From the NCBI GenBank assembly GCA_963921935.1, contig OY998177.1:9761754-9825753 (forward strand): a DNA stretch of 64,000 bases, read 5' to 3'. The translations under genes and the position numbers were made by a program. The notes under the pieces are model-generated. The model did not search any database. It saw nothing but the letters and a program-made list of their open reading frames with translations, and was not told the origin of the DNA. Shown here in pieces: positions 1 through 10,259 of this stretch (within the stretch, counting starts at the first letter, position 1; the number at the start of each line of letters is the position of its first letter). The stretch comes from Galeruca laticollis. Taxonomy: Eukaryota > Arthropoda > Insecta > Coleoptera > Chrysomelidae.

Positions 1-296
1 GCATTTATGTGAAAAATATATTATAGTTGCAGGCTTGAAATCTGTCGGAAATATCGCTTATAACTGTATTTATTGCATGGTATAAATTTTTATTATATCT
101 CTTTACAGTTTGTGATAGCATTTATTTTGCATTGAATGCATTTTATTGAACTACTCCCGTATGTTACTTACGTACATTCTAGTTTGTATAAATATGAGTA
201 CGAAAAATGGAATTATAAAAAGTTTTTCAGCTGAGGTAATCATAGAATTATTTGTATTAATCTTCAATTCACGTTTATTTATTATTAGTCATCTAA
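1..296. other. AT-rich stretch, nothing recognised
   Basis: I see no open frame, repeat or RNA gene here. The sequence is AT-rich and runs into the palindromic repeat that starts near 297. Confidence 0.5.
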
Positions 297-445
297 ATAA
301 TTATTATCTGTAGTAATATCGCAAGAGAGCGAGAATAAATTGAAAATAATTTGACACATTTTAGAAATATTGTTGCCAGGCCATAGATACGAGAGCCAGA
401 AGGGCTCGAGTGACTATTACCAAATAGCAACAAGTTTGTGGAAAG
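297..445 (-). repeat. Dispersed palindromic repeat R2, copy A
   Basis: The reverse complement of this stretch matches 13110-13265 closely. Both have an outer AACTTGTTGCC/GGCAACAAG-type inverted pair around a GC-richer core containing CTCGAG, followed by an AT-rich tail (ATTTTCAATTTATTCTC) and a conserved GATATTA/TATATTG segment. Two copies in opposite orientation about 13 kb apart suggest a MITE-like or other dispersed hairpin element. No coding potential is seen. Confidence 0.6.
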
Positions 446-468
446 ACCTGAAGATTAAGTATATAATT

Positions 469-2420
469 CAGCGGTTCCCAACCGGAGGGTCACAAGGGTT
501 GTAGGTGGGTCGTGACTCGATTCGTAAACTATCAAAAACCATCGAATAAGTCTTGATTTTTGGCATCTGGGGCAGATAACAGAACCTTCACTCTAACGAG
601 GCAGGTGGCGCGCATACTCTGGCCACGCCCCCGTCCCCCCTGCCGTTCCGCCGCTACATTGTTGAAGGTTGCGCCACGTGAGCACTATTATTTACCATGA
701 TACTATAACTGAGAAGATAAACCCACTTGTCGATTCAATTTCGTACGGCGTTGCGCATGACGTCACTCAGAGACAACAATTCTGTTTGTCGGTTGAAGAA
801 GCATTATTTTAATGCGGTTTTTATTAATTTTTAGTATGTTTTCTTACTGCGTCTTATAATTTTGATATGTCAAGTTTTGTATGATTATCATAATAGTATA
901 TAAGATATTGCCTTAATAATTTAATGTAGTATTTAGGATTCATACTAGGTTAAAAAGCATTTAAATAAAGTAGGTACCTCGATACTATGACGAATGCCAA
1001 ACCTATTTTAAAAATATTAAATATCATACAGAGTGTAAGAAAATCAAAAATCTACGAAGGAATATAAAAAACTTACTACAACAAAAATGAAGTTCCTAGT
1101 GAAACAAAAACAAATATTTTTTCGAAAATTTACCGAGAACAAAAACAAAAAAACGCAAAAAACTTAATCTTTTTCGACACTTACTTTTCTCTGAAACGGA
1201 AAATTTTCCAAAAAAATGTACATATTTTTGTTTTCGGCTAACTAGAAACTCCATTTTTGCTGTAGCAAATTTTCTGTTAATCCTACATTTTTGGTTTTCT
1301 GAACCAACTTTTCTCATCTTTTGAAATGGACCAGATTGGATATTTTTAAAATAGGCTTCGCATCATGCACCAACCTTTATCATAAATAAACTTTTCTGAT
1401 AAACTATCGATAAAATATTCCCAGATGATGCACACTTGGATTGGAGATTAAAATTTTTACAGTGTAGTATGTGGTTTTCGGATTTTTGTTAAAAAAATTG
1501 TTTTAATTATTTTTATGCACAAAGTAATAACTAGATAACAATTTTTTTGATGGGGGGTGTTAAAATTTCTAATTATAAACAATTTTGTTTAATCTATTCA
1601 GTAGATACATATTATTCACACAATTTACAAATTTACACAAGAAACCCAAGTTTTATTAACTTATTTTTCAATTTTTGTCATTTTTCTCTTCTTTACTTTG
1701 GATTTTTTTTTAATATCTCTATTCAACATTCGAATTTTTGAAATACATTTTCCATCTAAAGAAAAGATGCGTAGCCTCTGTACTTAAATTGAGAGATTCG
1801 GATAAATCCATTAGGGTTTTTAAATAATTTTTGGTCAATTTTAAAGACTCCCCATTTCCACTCAAGCTCTCGAACATGCACTTTTTTTGTCGTTGTTGCT
1901 TGAACAACCGACCTCTGCACAGTACACCATGATAAGAAATGTTTAATTCAATGTTTCTAACTATAATTTATTAAGCTTTACTCACATTTATCTGTAAACA
2001 AACCAAATATCAAATAAAACACAAACTAAAACCGTAAAACGCTATTATAAAACTGGCTGTTCCCGCGAAATTTGTCACCAAGTGACGTCAGGAGTGAGAG
2101 AGAGATGAAATTATCCATGCGCGTGGGTTTAGCTTCTCAGTTATAGTATCATGATTATTTACTAACCTCAGTAGAGTACCTCAGTCACTCAGTTTTACTG
2201 TGGACATCGTGCATTGAATTACACATTTAGTGCAGCACAACGTATTTGTGTTTGGTTTGAATTTTCACTTTGTGGTTTAGTAAAGTTTTGAATTTGAACA
2301 AGTAGATGAAAAGAGGATCTTTTAGTAAGAGGACAATGACTGGTCTAAGTGTGTTGGATTAACTTATTTTACGCAAGCAATATTAACTTTTAAAAATAAC
2401 CTGTTAGTTTGGATATTTGC
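469..2420. mobile_element. hAT-like element fragment, split by a nested TIR element
   Basis: The start (469) reads CAGCGGTTCCCAACC, followed by GGTCACAAGG and GTGGGTCGTGAC. This is the terminal-repeat style of ZBED-type hAT elements known from many animals. The hAT-like sequence is interrupted at 696 and resumes at 2163. No matching right TIR was found and there is no usable transposase frame, only a short ATG frame near 2308, so this is a 5' fragment or non-autonomous copy. The assignment rests on the terminal motif and is inferential. Confidence 0.5.
696..2153. mobile_element. TIR element with 9-bp target-site duplication
   Basis: The left end begins CATGATACTATAACTGAGAA and the right end is its reverse complement (ending CTCAGTTATAGTATCATG). 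About 29 of 30 terminal bases pair. The direct repeat ATTATTTAC flanks both sides exactly (687-695 and 2154-2162). Subterminal regions are also partly inverted, and both contain TGACGTCA-like motifs and an AACCCAC block. At 1458 bp with no convincing transposase it looks non-autonomous. A 9-bp duplication fits Mutator-like or Merlin-type elements better than hAT, which makes 8. The superfamily is not settled. Confidence 0.8.
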
Positions 2421-2477
2421 ATTTCGCTTGCTGAGTAATTTTTTGAGGTTTCGAACATGACAAATATCGTGGTTCTA

Positions 2478-3112
2478 GGTATTTTGTATTAACCATTTTA
2501 TGTCCGCACACCTTTGTGCTTCCCCTTGCACCGTTTTGGAAAATATAGGGATATACTCTATTCTTGTGGTGGTCAACACTAAATATTGAGAATCTTCTCC
2601 ACCACTCTATGCCCGTTCCTATGAAGCAATATGATACAATTTCTTCTGCAAGTCAGACGGTGTGTTTTCGTCGTATCGTTCTATCATGTCCAATATTTCT
2701 TCTTTGCTCAAACTTGCAGAACTTTGTTTTCTTTTTTCGAGTTTTCTTTGTAACAACTTGTATTTGGTGTTTTTAGATGGCGGATTTGAATTCGATAACA
2801 TTGTAAGTGTCGAATATTCTATTAAATTTGTCGCACTTCATATCGTGCATTAATTTTGCGGCTTTATTCCAATTTATATTGATCACAGCTTCTTTATAAT
2901 CTTGTCCATTCTCTTTCTTCATATTGAACCCAAAGTCCTCCAAAATAACGGCTAGTTTTGTTGTTGATGTATTTTCATCAAATTTGTAGCCTCTCTCCTC
3001 GCAAAATAATTGGAATTGTTTCCAAATCGATGCGTTATTATGCTAATCTAAAATGCACTTTCGATGATTATATTTCTTATTTCATCGACTGATCATTCAC
3101 TAAAATGTTTGG
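2478..3112 (-). pseudogene. DUF3504-type (Crypton recombinase-related, ZMYM/QRICH1-like) pseudogene
   Basis: Minus-strand translation gives, in order, a helix with SVDEIRNIIIES, then NASIWKQFQLFCEERGYKF, a KLAVILEDFGFNMKK block, WNKAAKLM, a basic segment, ENTPSDLQKKLYHIAS, and after a frame change RIEYIPIFSKTVQG with RCADIKWL. This order is characteristic of the DUF3504 proteins found in multiple copies in insects and in ZMYM2/QRICH1-type proteins, a domain related to Crypton tyrosine recombinases. In-frame stops occur near 3095, 3045, 2775 and 2620, with at least one frameshift near 2600, so it is dead. The catalytic C-terminal part is absent. I am confident of the family resemblance and less so of the exact subfamily. 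Confidence 0.7.
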
Positions 3113-3744
3113 AAATCATTTTACAAATTTCTTGAAAATTCACGACAGACGCATCAGATCAAAGAAATACGTTATTTGGTTGTTATTAAATAAAAACAAT
3201 GTACATTGAATAATTCTCGCTAGAATAATGAAAGTAGATTATTCCCACTAAATTAATGTTTTGATTGGCCAGAACGTATTTGAAATTTCTATGGGTTTCG
3301 AGAAATGTGAAAAAAACAATATAAACTATAACTTTTCTGCATCTCTGTCTCTACTGATTCATTGAGAGTGTCGTATTTTTGGTCATAGGAGCGGGTTACC
3401 AGCTCAGATGCAACGTGAATATTCGGTCAAGGATATAAACCGAATAAATTCAGCAGCGGTATGCCACCGAGCATTCGACTTCAAAAGCCCTTGAGATTTC
3501 AATCTCAAAAAAACTGTCCTGATTAGGATTTCTTATCTATGAAAATCTGCCTTTACGGGGCACTCATATTCATGAACATTATGTTTTAGGTGGCAATTGA
3601 AGAATAACCAGGCCATAAAAGAAGATAGCGATCAACCACCCAAGATATGAAAACGGAACGTTTTCAAATGAATATTGTAACTAACCAGTAGACAAAAAGG
3701 ATCAGGAATCCTTTAACCGGAAAGGTAACTCCCTCTGGCAGTGA
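3113..3744. other. Non-coding junction between the DUF3504 pseudogene and the LINE
   Basis: The part next to the pseudogene (about 3180-3290) has an inverted ATTATTC/GAATAAT arrangement like that at 12640-12680, so it is probably the 5' flank of the DUF3504-type gene. From about 3390 the base composition changes to a mixed, less AT-rich sequence that leads into the LINE ORF1 and may be its 5' UTR. No other gene is seen. Confidence 0.4.
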
Positions 3745-5100
3745 GTGTGCTGCCGACTTTTGTGTGTTACCCCTGTCACATCCCCCCCCTCCCAACGAAC
3801 AGTACTACTCTTCTGCAACATGTTGTCTAAACGCTCCCAATTGAAACAAGGAGCCACAAATTCACGGCATCCTCAACACCTTCTACCGAAGAATTCCTTC
3901 CCCTACCTACTAACCCTACTGCGAGAATTAAAGAGCTTGAACGAAAAGTTGAAGCCTTTTATTTCCAACTCAAAATAGCCACCAGAACAATCGACGAATA
4001 CCAAAATGATAACCCAACACGAAGCTCATCCCCAGCCTACTTAGAGAAATCCCATGCCTCACGCCATTCCCGCAAAACTCACTCTTCCCCCATAACCGTC
4101 GATTCACAAACTAACAACCGCAAGGAGAAAACTCCACTGTCTTAGGTACGAAACCTAAGAGAATCTGACAAATCCCAACTTCACTCGCATCAACATATCA
4201 ACGACCACCATCCCTATAACAACCAACCCGGCAACCCCGAAACACCCAACAACCCTAGCCTTCTCAACAACCCCGATCTTCCCAATCCAAACCCTCACTT
4301 CAAACCCTAAACATCCTCAACCTACTACCTAAATACGTGTCCCAGAGGGAATTATTCAATCTCCTCAACAGCAACGAGCTGTTGAGGGGGGATATATCCT
4401 TCTTGAAGGCGAATTCCAATTGCACAGCCTCCTCAAAATATCCGTTAACATCCCTAACGAAGCTCTTACAAAAAAGCTTCGTAACGCCATCGGTGACGAC
4501 AACGTCACCATCATTCCACTAAATCCTTCTCCCTAGCCTAGATCCCCTTCCAAAACATGAAAACCTACCTTCTCCTTTGTCTGCAGGCCTACCACATCGC
4601 CCTAACGTAGGGCACTCGATTCCTCGGCCTCTCACACCAGTGAGAGGCTTCCAACACCACCAACTCACTCTCTGCAGTATCGTATACTCCAACATAGGCC
4701 ACTTTGCTAAAACATGCAGGATCAAGCCGGTTTGTCCCTCCTGTGGTGCATCTGACCACAAATCCGTCAATTGCTCTAAGGCAAACTCCTCTTCTTGCAA
4801 AAACTGCGGTGGTTCACACCTCGCTTACCATCCCTGATGCCCCAAACGGTAGTTAACTCCCAAAACTCCCCAGAAAACCGCCCCGATTACCCTAGAAAAA
4901 CTCCACACCATTTACGACTTCACAACAGATTCCAAAATCCTTATCGAACTCCTGGCCAACTCGATAATGAACGCCATCCCCACAGCCTTCGATCCAGTAG
5001 CCGATTTCCTCACTCACTTAAGCCTCCCATCTTACGGAAACAATTGCATTGTAACAAGTGGCGTGGGAAACCGCGTCCAAGCGACAAAATTAAGAAGTCA
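3745..5100 (+). pseudogene. LINE ORF1 (gag-like, CCHC zinc knuckle) pseudogene
   Basis: Pieces in several frames make up a proline/serine/asparagine-rich ORF1 protein. One N-terminal piece has a coiled-coil-like ARIKELERKVEAFYFQL block. A long low-complexity NNP/HHP region follows. A C-terminal zinc-knuckle run lies at about 4690-4838, with IGHFAKTCRIKPVCPSCG, then a C-N-C segment and CKNCGGSHLAYHP. This knuckle pattern is typical of Jockey/I-group LINE ORF1 proteins, which bind element RNA. Stops occur at about 4145, 4310 and 4837, with several frame changes, so it is inactive. The base composition is richer in C than its surroundings, which marks a distinct insertion. It is followed in the same orientation by endonuclease remnants. 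Confidence 0.75.
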
Positions 5101-5105
5101 TAGAC

Positions 5106-5790
5106 TTCATAATCGGGACCGTTAATTGCCAAAAAGCATTATCTTCTTAAACACTTTCTCCATTCCTAGAATATACAAATATTATCTTCCACCGATACTC
5201 TCTTAAAAGGCCTCTTCGCTTCACACGCTATACTACTTTCCAATTAGACGGGAACTTCTACTGTCACGGCAACGAAATTATTGTCCGGAATGGACTCCCC
5301 GCGTCCCCACACCCTCTTCCTTCACTTCTGTCTCAGCAGAACTTGGATTGCATAGCCATTCATATACCGTGGAATAATACCACGACCACTTTCTGCTCTT
5401 ATCACAAACACCCTAACCAAGCATTATCAATTGACCTCCTCGAATATGTATCCACTCTACCACGAGCCGTAATAATGGGTGACTTAAATTGTCGAAACAC
5501 TCTTTTCGGTGATACACTCACCAATTCAAACGGCAGAGTACTCGCCGACCAACTAGTCTCCCTCCCAATTCCTAGGATTATAAATAGTAATCCAACCCCA
5601 CCTCGGCTCTTTCATTGTCGACCACGCTTCTTCCCTTATATCAATTCTCATTGCTGGCCGAATTAATCTATCTTCCCAGTATTTTTCCAGCAAAAAGCCC
5701 GCTTCATCGCTTTCAATTCTATACACCTTTTAAAAGAAATCAATTGTAGACACCTTTTTACGATCTCGTTCTAGACACTTTTTTAACCAC
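5106..5790 (+). pseudogene. LINE APE-type endonuclease remnant (ORF2 start, RT missing)
   Basis: The translation contains an early GTVNCQKAL-like segment, then LDCIAIHIPWNN, a Leu-rich helix, and the diagnostic core AVIMGDLNCRNTLFGD followed by NSNGRVLADQL. GDLN is the conserved Asp-Asn motif of the exonuclease-endonuclease-phosphatase fold used by LINEs to nick target DNA. The frame shifts near 5600 (TPPRLFHC against a GSFIVDH-type continuation) and fades after about 5780. No reverse transcriptase follows, so the copy is deleted or 3'-rearranged instead of 5'-truncated in the usual way. It belongs with the ORF1 remnant upstream. Confidence 0.75.
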
Positions 5791-5930
5791 CTACCCCCCA
5801 AAAACACCAAACTTATCTACGAGCACCGCATAAACGATACCTCGATTGTACACACCTAACTCCATCTCTGCAGGGCAAATTAATCCTATATAAGGGTAAT
5901 CCAAACAAAATAAACATTCCTCAACTTAGC
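5791..5930. other. Tail of LINE remnant, no gene
   Basis: Short AT-rich stretch between the endonuclease remnant and the hairpin repeat. Nothing specific is recognised. Confidence 0.4.
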
Positions 5931-6140
5931 GTTTTAAATGAAACTCACGGTTTCTAGTTAATACCACAATATAATATAAATTGTTGAAAATTCTAAAAAA
6001 TTGACTCACACAATTGTCAATTTTTTAGAATTTTCAACAATTTTTATTACATTGTGGTATTAACTAGAAACCGTGAGTTTCATTTAAAACCCTAATATGA
6101 GTAGATTCCACGAAGTAAGGGTCGAGACAGTTAATTTCAT
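5931..6140 (+). repeat. Hairpin repeat family R1, palindromic copy
   Basis: Two arms of about 74 bp (5931-6004 and 6017-6090) are almost perfect inverted copies around a 12-nt loop. Each arm carries ATGAAACTCACGGTTTCTAG and the AT-rich TTTTTTAGAATTTTCAACA block. A unique extension (TGAGTAGATTCCACGAAGTA then GGGTCGAGACAG) continues to about 6140. The same module recurs singly or inverted at 15950-16117, 17860-17985, 47385-47520, 48845-49205 and 59905-60205. No coding potential. Confidence 0.85.
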
Positions 6141-6312
6141 TCCTCAACTTTTTAAAAAAAATCCCTATCAAATAAAACTCTCTTCGAACTTCTCTCCCCT
6201 CCCCCTCTCTTTATTTCAAGTGCTAAAGTATTTGGAAGGACTAAACACTACAATGAAGTTTAATTCATTAATATGTGTATAATCTGAATAGAACAATTTA
6301 AAATATACTTAC

Positions 6313-6429
6313 ACGGGACACATTTTTTACCATTCCAATGTGATATTGTGTCACAATTACATTGTCCATTTTGACAAATAGCATTTCCGCTACAATCGGA
6401 ATTACTCTCGCAACTTTCACAAAGAATTC
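6313..6429 (-). CDS. Cysteine-rich EGF/EB-like exon of a host secreted protein
   Basis: On the minus strand a polypyrimidine-rich acceptor (TATTTTTTACAG) ends at 6430 and a consensus donor (GTAAGT) starts at 6312, leaving a 117-nt exon. It encodes about 38 residues with cysteines spaced C-x2-C-x5-C-x5-C-x4-C-x-C-x10-C, including NSDCSGNAICQNGQCNC. This is the pattern of small disulfide EGF/EB modules in insect secreted or cell-surface proteins. It begins and ends in phase 1, the classic 1-1 phase of shuffled EGF-type exons. It can join in frame to the signal-peptide exon at 16997..16952, which also ends in phase 1. There are no stops or frameshifts, unlike almost every other coding stretch here. 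Later exons would lie below position 6313 or outside the window; I found none. The specific protein is not identified. Confidence 0.65.
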
Positions 6430-6960
6430 CTGTAAAAAATACCAAATTGCATGATTATGTGATAATATTTGAAATAAAATAGAAATTGTATGGATATTTC
6501 TCCTAATTATTTATTGGTGCAAAACTCACTCTCTTGCATTCATCTTTTTCTTTAAAAGGCGTGGGACTTATTAATTGAAAACCAATCCAAAGGAAAACAT
6601 GAGATCTGCACAACACAATTGATCATGCGTTAATAAAAGGAAACTTGTACTAAATGGAACAATATAATGGAGACCCTACCTGCACAATATTAATAAGGAA
6701 CCAGGAACAGTGCAGTGGGCGCTTTCCCCACTAGTTCAAGATGAAACAGAGACAAATGTAGTAACCACCAGACAAAAACAAACTTGTGTTATAAGCTATA
6801 AAACTACTTGAGATGAAGATATGAACTGAATCGGAAAGTTACACTAATATTGACAGTCAAAACTGTATATTCCATAACAATCGGAAATTTTGGAACAATA
6901 TTGACTTTACCGTCTGATAATTCATCAACTGAATTCTTTAACTATTTTGTGTTATATGTG
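6430..6960. other. Probable intron sequence, nothing recognised
   Basis: AT-rich, no open frame or repeat that I recognise. By the exon model it would be the 3' part of the intron upstream of the EGF-like exon. Confidence 0.4.
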
Positions 6961-6962
6961 TA

Positions 6963-9096
6963 GTTTGACTTAACATGGTATGGACTCAAGGAGGAATAAA
7001 TTAGGTTCATACTAAATAACACTTAATTAATACATTAACTACATTACGATTACAAATAGATGACTGTATAATGATAGCATAAATTAAGTATTATTTAGTA
7101 AATAACACTGGTCAACGGTGGTTTTGGTGCCGGGGAATTTTTAGCTGTTTTTATATAAATTGATCACTTGATTATAGTTGTCATCCTTGCGATTCCCCAG
7201 AAAATTTTGAACAACAGAAACAAATGAGGTCCAATCTTTCCGTTCGACCTCATTCATGAATGTTACAAATGCCCAGTTCAATATGTATTGGTGGGAATAT
7301 GATTTTCTCTCGTTCAACTGAGGGATTGTTAATAACGTTTTGTTTTCCCACTTCCAGGTTTTCTCTCTTAGGCCACTCTTTTCTAATCTAATGGTGCGTT
7401 TTATCTCTGCTATCTCAGAGGCACAGGAAGCGTGGATATTTTTGTGAAACCACTCTGCTGACCCAGAAGGAAGTTTACCATTTTTAAGTCCACACAATTG
7501 ATGCTCAGTATACTTTATTTTTGTCAATACCAAAGCAATTGTGTCGTATGCTTCTTTCATTTTCGTTGAGTGACCAATTAGTATTGAAACATATTTGTTT
7601 CCATATTGTAAAGGACACATTTTAAATTTCGCTTTGAGCTATCAATAAATAAGCGCCATTCATTTGGAGAAAAGTCACAAAGTCCCATTTTTTCTAGAAG
7701 GCCTTTAACAACCTGGCAATATACAAGATTGTCTTCTTGAGAAAGGAGTAAAAAATCCTCTTCTCTAGTGCGGTAAAAAGTAATCTTAGTTCCTTGTTCG
7801 AGTAAATTCTTGCCCTTCAACCTAGAAGCTAGAATTCCAGAAGCTTCTTTTGAAAGGTTGAGATATCTGCTAAGGTCATTTAACTCATTTTGATTGAAAC
7901 GTTGGGACATTGATGTTGTCCCAAAATAATCACAGTCACGTTTATCACTATCAGAAGAGTGATCAGAGGAAAATTTCTCGTCCTGGCCAAGCCCCGGTAG
8001 CTGATGAAATGTGGGGATGCGTACTTCATCTGAATGAGCGACTGGGCGCCTTGCAGACTCTAAATCAGGATAATTCCACTTGCTACGGTTGTTTCGATTA
8101 ATTTCATTGAGATTTACTAGGCAGAAGTAAAGGTCATTAAAGTGATTTTTGGGTTCGCTCCAAACCATGGGTACGCCTAAATTTTAAACATTTTCTTTTT
8201 CCAGCAGTCCACTATCGTAAGTATTCAGTACACGTCTTACAGACCATATGTTGTGCCCAGGTTTTATCCTGATCACCAAGTTTAACACCAAAGTATCCAA
8301 GATAAGCTCTCTTTACAAAGTCACTAACAGCTATTCTGTTTTCTTTTAGACCGAATTTCCCACATATGTAAAAAAACACGTCATGGTGATTTACACAACT
8401 TCTTCTACTGGAACCAGCAGTGGAACTCATTTAATGTCAATAAAAAAGCACAACAAGAAAACTCAAGATATTTCGCAACTCTGTTCTAGTCTCTACGGCG
8501 TCAATCTGCAAACTAACTAACTCAAGTTCAAGTGTTAATACCTTAGGTTAATACGAAACCCGCAATTTGCGGCGCCAGTATGACGCGACACTGCACGTGT
8601 TGATAAGCCATTGTCGTCATTTCTTAGAACCCAATAAAATGCAAATATGCCCTAGTTTTTGATACTGGGGGTGTAGTTTAGCACTGAGTTACTGTTAGAA
8701 AATAGTATTTTTATTATTTTTTTTATTAAAGGTGTTGTAAATAAATAGATAGATTGCATAATGTTTTTTTAAATCACTAATTGAATACTAGACCAATATA
8801 AAAAATAAGAAAAATATGTAACATTAGTTAAAACAGGGAGCGGATAATAACAAGGATGTTCTTGTAACCTTTTTAAGTATAACTACTATCTAAAAAACTA
8901 GGGCTGACAGGTAAAACCTGACTTTATATTTAGATTCAGCGCCCCAAATATAGCTAAAATCAGCTCAAAAAACCTGGGCACCAAAAAAATTTTTTTTGCT
9001 GGCCTTTTTAATTAATAGTGGTACAAATAAAACCCAGGGATGTAATTAGCACAGTAAATTAATTCCTCCTCGAGTCCATACCTTGGTAAGTCAAAC
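6963..9096. mobile_element. TIR element with TA flanks enclosing a decayed gene
   Basis: The left end starts GTTTGACTTAACATGGTATG and the right end is its imperfect inverted copy, finishing GGTAAGTCAAAC. About 30 of 36 terminal bases pair, including GGACTCRAGGAGGAAT. The dinucleotide TA lies outside both ends (6961-6962, 9097-9098), which fits Tc1/mariner-like target choice but is weak evidence by itself. Inside, on the minus strand, is a decayed multicopy insect gene that does not look like a transposase. The element may therefore be non-autonomous with captured sequence, or the gene may be the element's own. Confidence 0.55.
7141..8430 (-). pseudogene. Decayed copy of an uncharacterised multicopy insect gene
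   Basis: Three minus-strand pieces make one colinear protein. Piece 1 (8430..8212) has RRSCVNHHDVFFYICGKFG and a CxxC-like MVCKTCTEYL. Piece 2 (8168..7578) has MVWSEPKNHFNDLYFC, KWNYPDLESARRPVAHSDE and NEWRLFIDSSKRNLKCVL. Piece 3 (7620..7141) ends with WTSFVSVVQNFLGNRKDDNY. I recognise this order as a large uncharacterised family repeated across insect and other invertebrate genomes; its function is unknown to me. Compared with relatives as I remember them, the central part between pieces 2 and 3 appears replaced or deleted. A stop and a frameshift separate pieces 1 and 2 (about 8175-8211), and a frameshift lies at about 7600. It sits within a TIR element. Confidence 0.6.
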
Positions 9097-9103
9097 TAAA
9101 CAT

Positions 9104-9283
9104 ACAGTTGAATTATTGGATCTTTACCCGTGCGTCATTAATATCTGATAACATAACCGACATAATTATTAAGTGGCGTCTCTTTCTATTAATAGTGAAG
9201 AACAGAACAAAATAATTTGATATCTGTCGGTTATGTTATCAGATATTAATGACGCGCGGGTAAAGATCCAATCATTCAACTGT
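9104..9283. repeat. 59-bp inverted repeat with 62-bp spacer
   Basis: Arms 9104-9162 and 9225-9283 are reverse complements with only two or three mismatches. They contain ATTAATATCTGATAACATAA and its complement, and GGATCTTTACCCG. The left arm starts a few bases after the right end of the TIR element at 9096, so it may be an independent MITE-like hairpin that used the same neighbourhood. A 79-codon frame crosses the right arm but has no recognised similarity. Confidence 0.8.
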
Positions 9284-10259
9284 ACATCACATAGCAACTT
9301 CATTGTACCAGGTGGTCAGATAAAAATGCTAAGTGGCATCTCGGAAACTATTTGTCGTAGAGACTTGCTGTATAAAAATATTTTACTAAAATGGCCAAAA
9401 AAAGGCCGTGGAAAATATTTTCAGATTTCCAAGATGGTTGCCAGGTGGCGTAACGACCATATTAAATTTTGAAAGTAATTTTTCACTGTAATCCACCTAG
9501 TAAATGTACCAAAAAATATATGTTCGTAAAAGTCAATCTTTATTCGAGTAATTTTTGTTTAACTCTGTTTGACGTATCTATTAAAATAAATTGGTGGGGG
9601 TGAGTAATTTTTTTTTAAATAAACTGAACGGATTTATAACAAACCTGGTCTCGTCGGAAAAAGCATTTATGGTTCCATCAAACCCATCTTACCTGTGATA
9701 TGTCTAAATCTTAGTGATTCCGCTAGAGTGCGATTTTTGATATAATAGCAGAAAATTGCAAAATTCTCTAAAAAATTTAATGCAATAATATAATTTATTT
9801 TTCATAAAAGTGGTGGTGAAATAACACCTGAATAGGCTAGTGACTACCGTATCTCGATATTCTATTCCTAGCAATAAATATCGAAAACAGAAAATTTAGT
9901 TATCATAAAATTTGAAAAAGATGCTATTACACCGGTAATTATTCATATTTGTTTGTCTTTTTGCAAGATTCAATAAAAGCATTCCATGATTTTATAATTT
10001 TTAAATAATAAAAGTAATCTTAGTTCATATATTTAACAAAAAAACGTGTAGGAACGTAATAATCAATGCATAATTTTAATATATGCAAGTGTAAGTTAGG
10101 CAGAACATGAAGAATAGGCCATAGAGGAAAAACAAATGTCAATAAATATTAAAATTGTGCTCATCGAGGCAGTGTATTTTGGTAATTTGTTGAATATATG
10201 AGGCTTTTACTTGATGAAGATCAATACTGAACAATGAAATAAACCAATATAATTTGTTT
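9284..10259. other. No gene recognised
   Basis: AT-rich sequence with short chance frames only. A 79-codon plus-strand frame (9233-9472) has no features I can tie to a family. Confidence 0.4.

Noticed and set aside
5343..5666. LINE endonuclease as an active gene
   Set aside because: The frame shifts near 5600, ORF1 upstream is full of stops, and no RT follows.
9233..9472. 79-codon plus-strand frame as a gene
   Set aside because: It begins inside the arm of an inverted repeat, has no recognised domain, and has no promoter or splice support.
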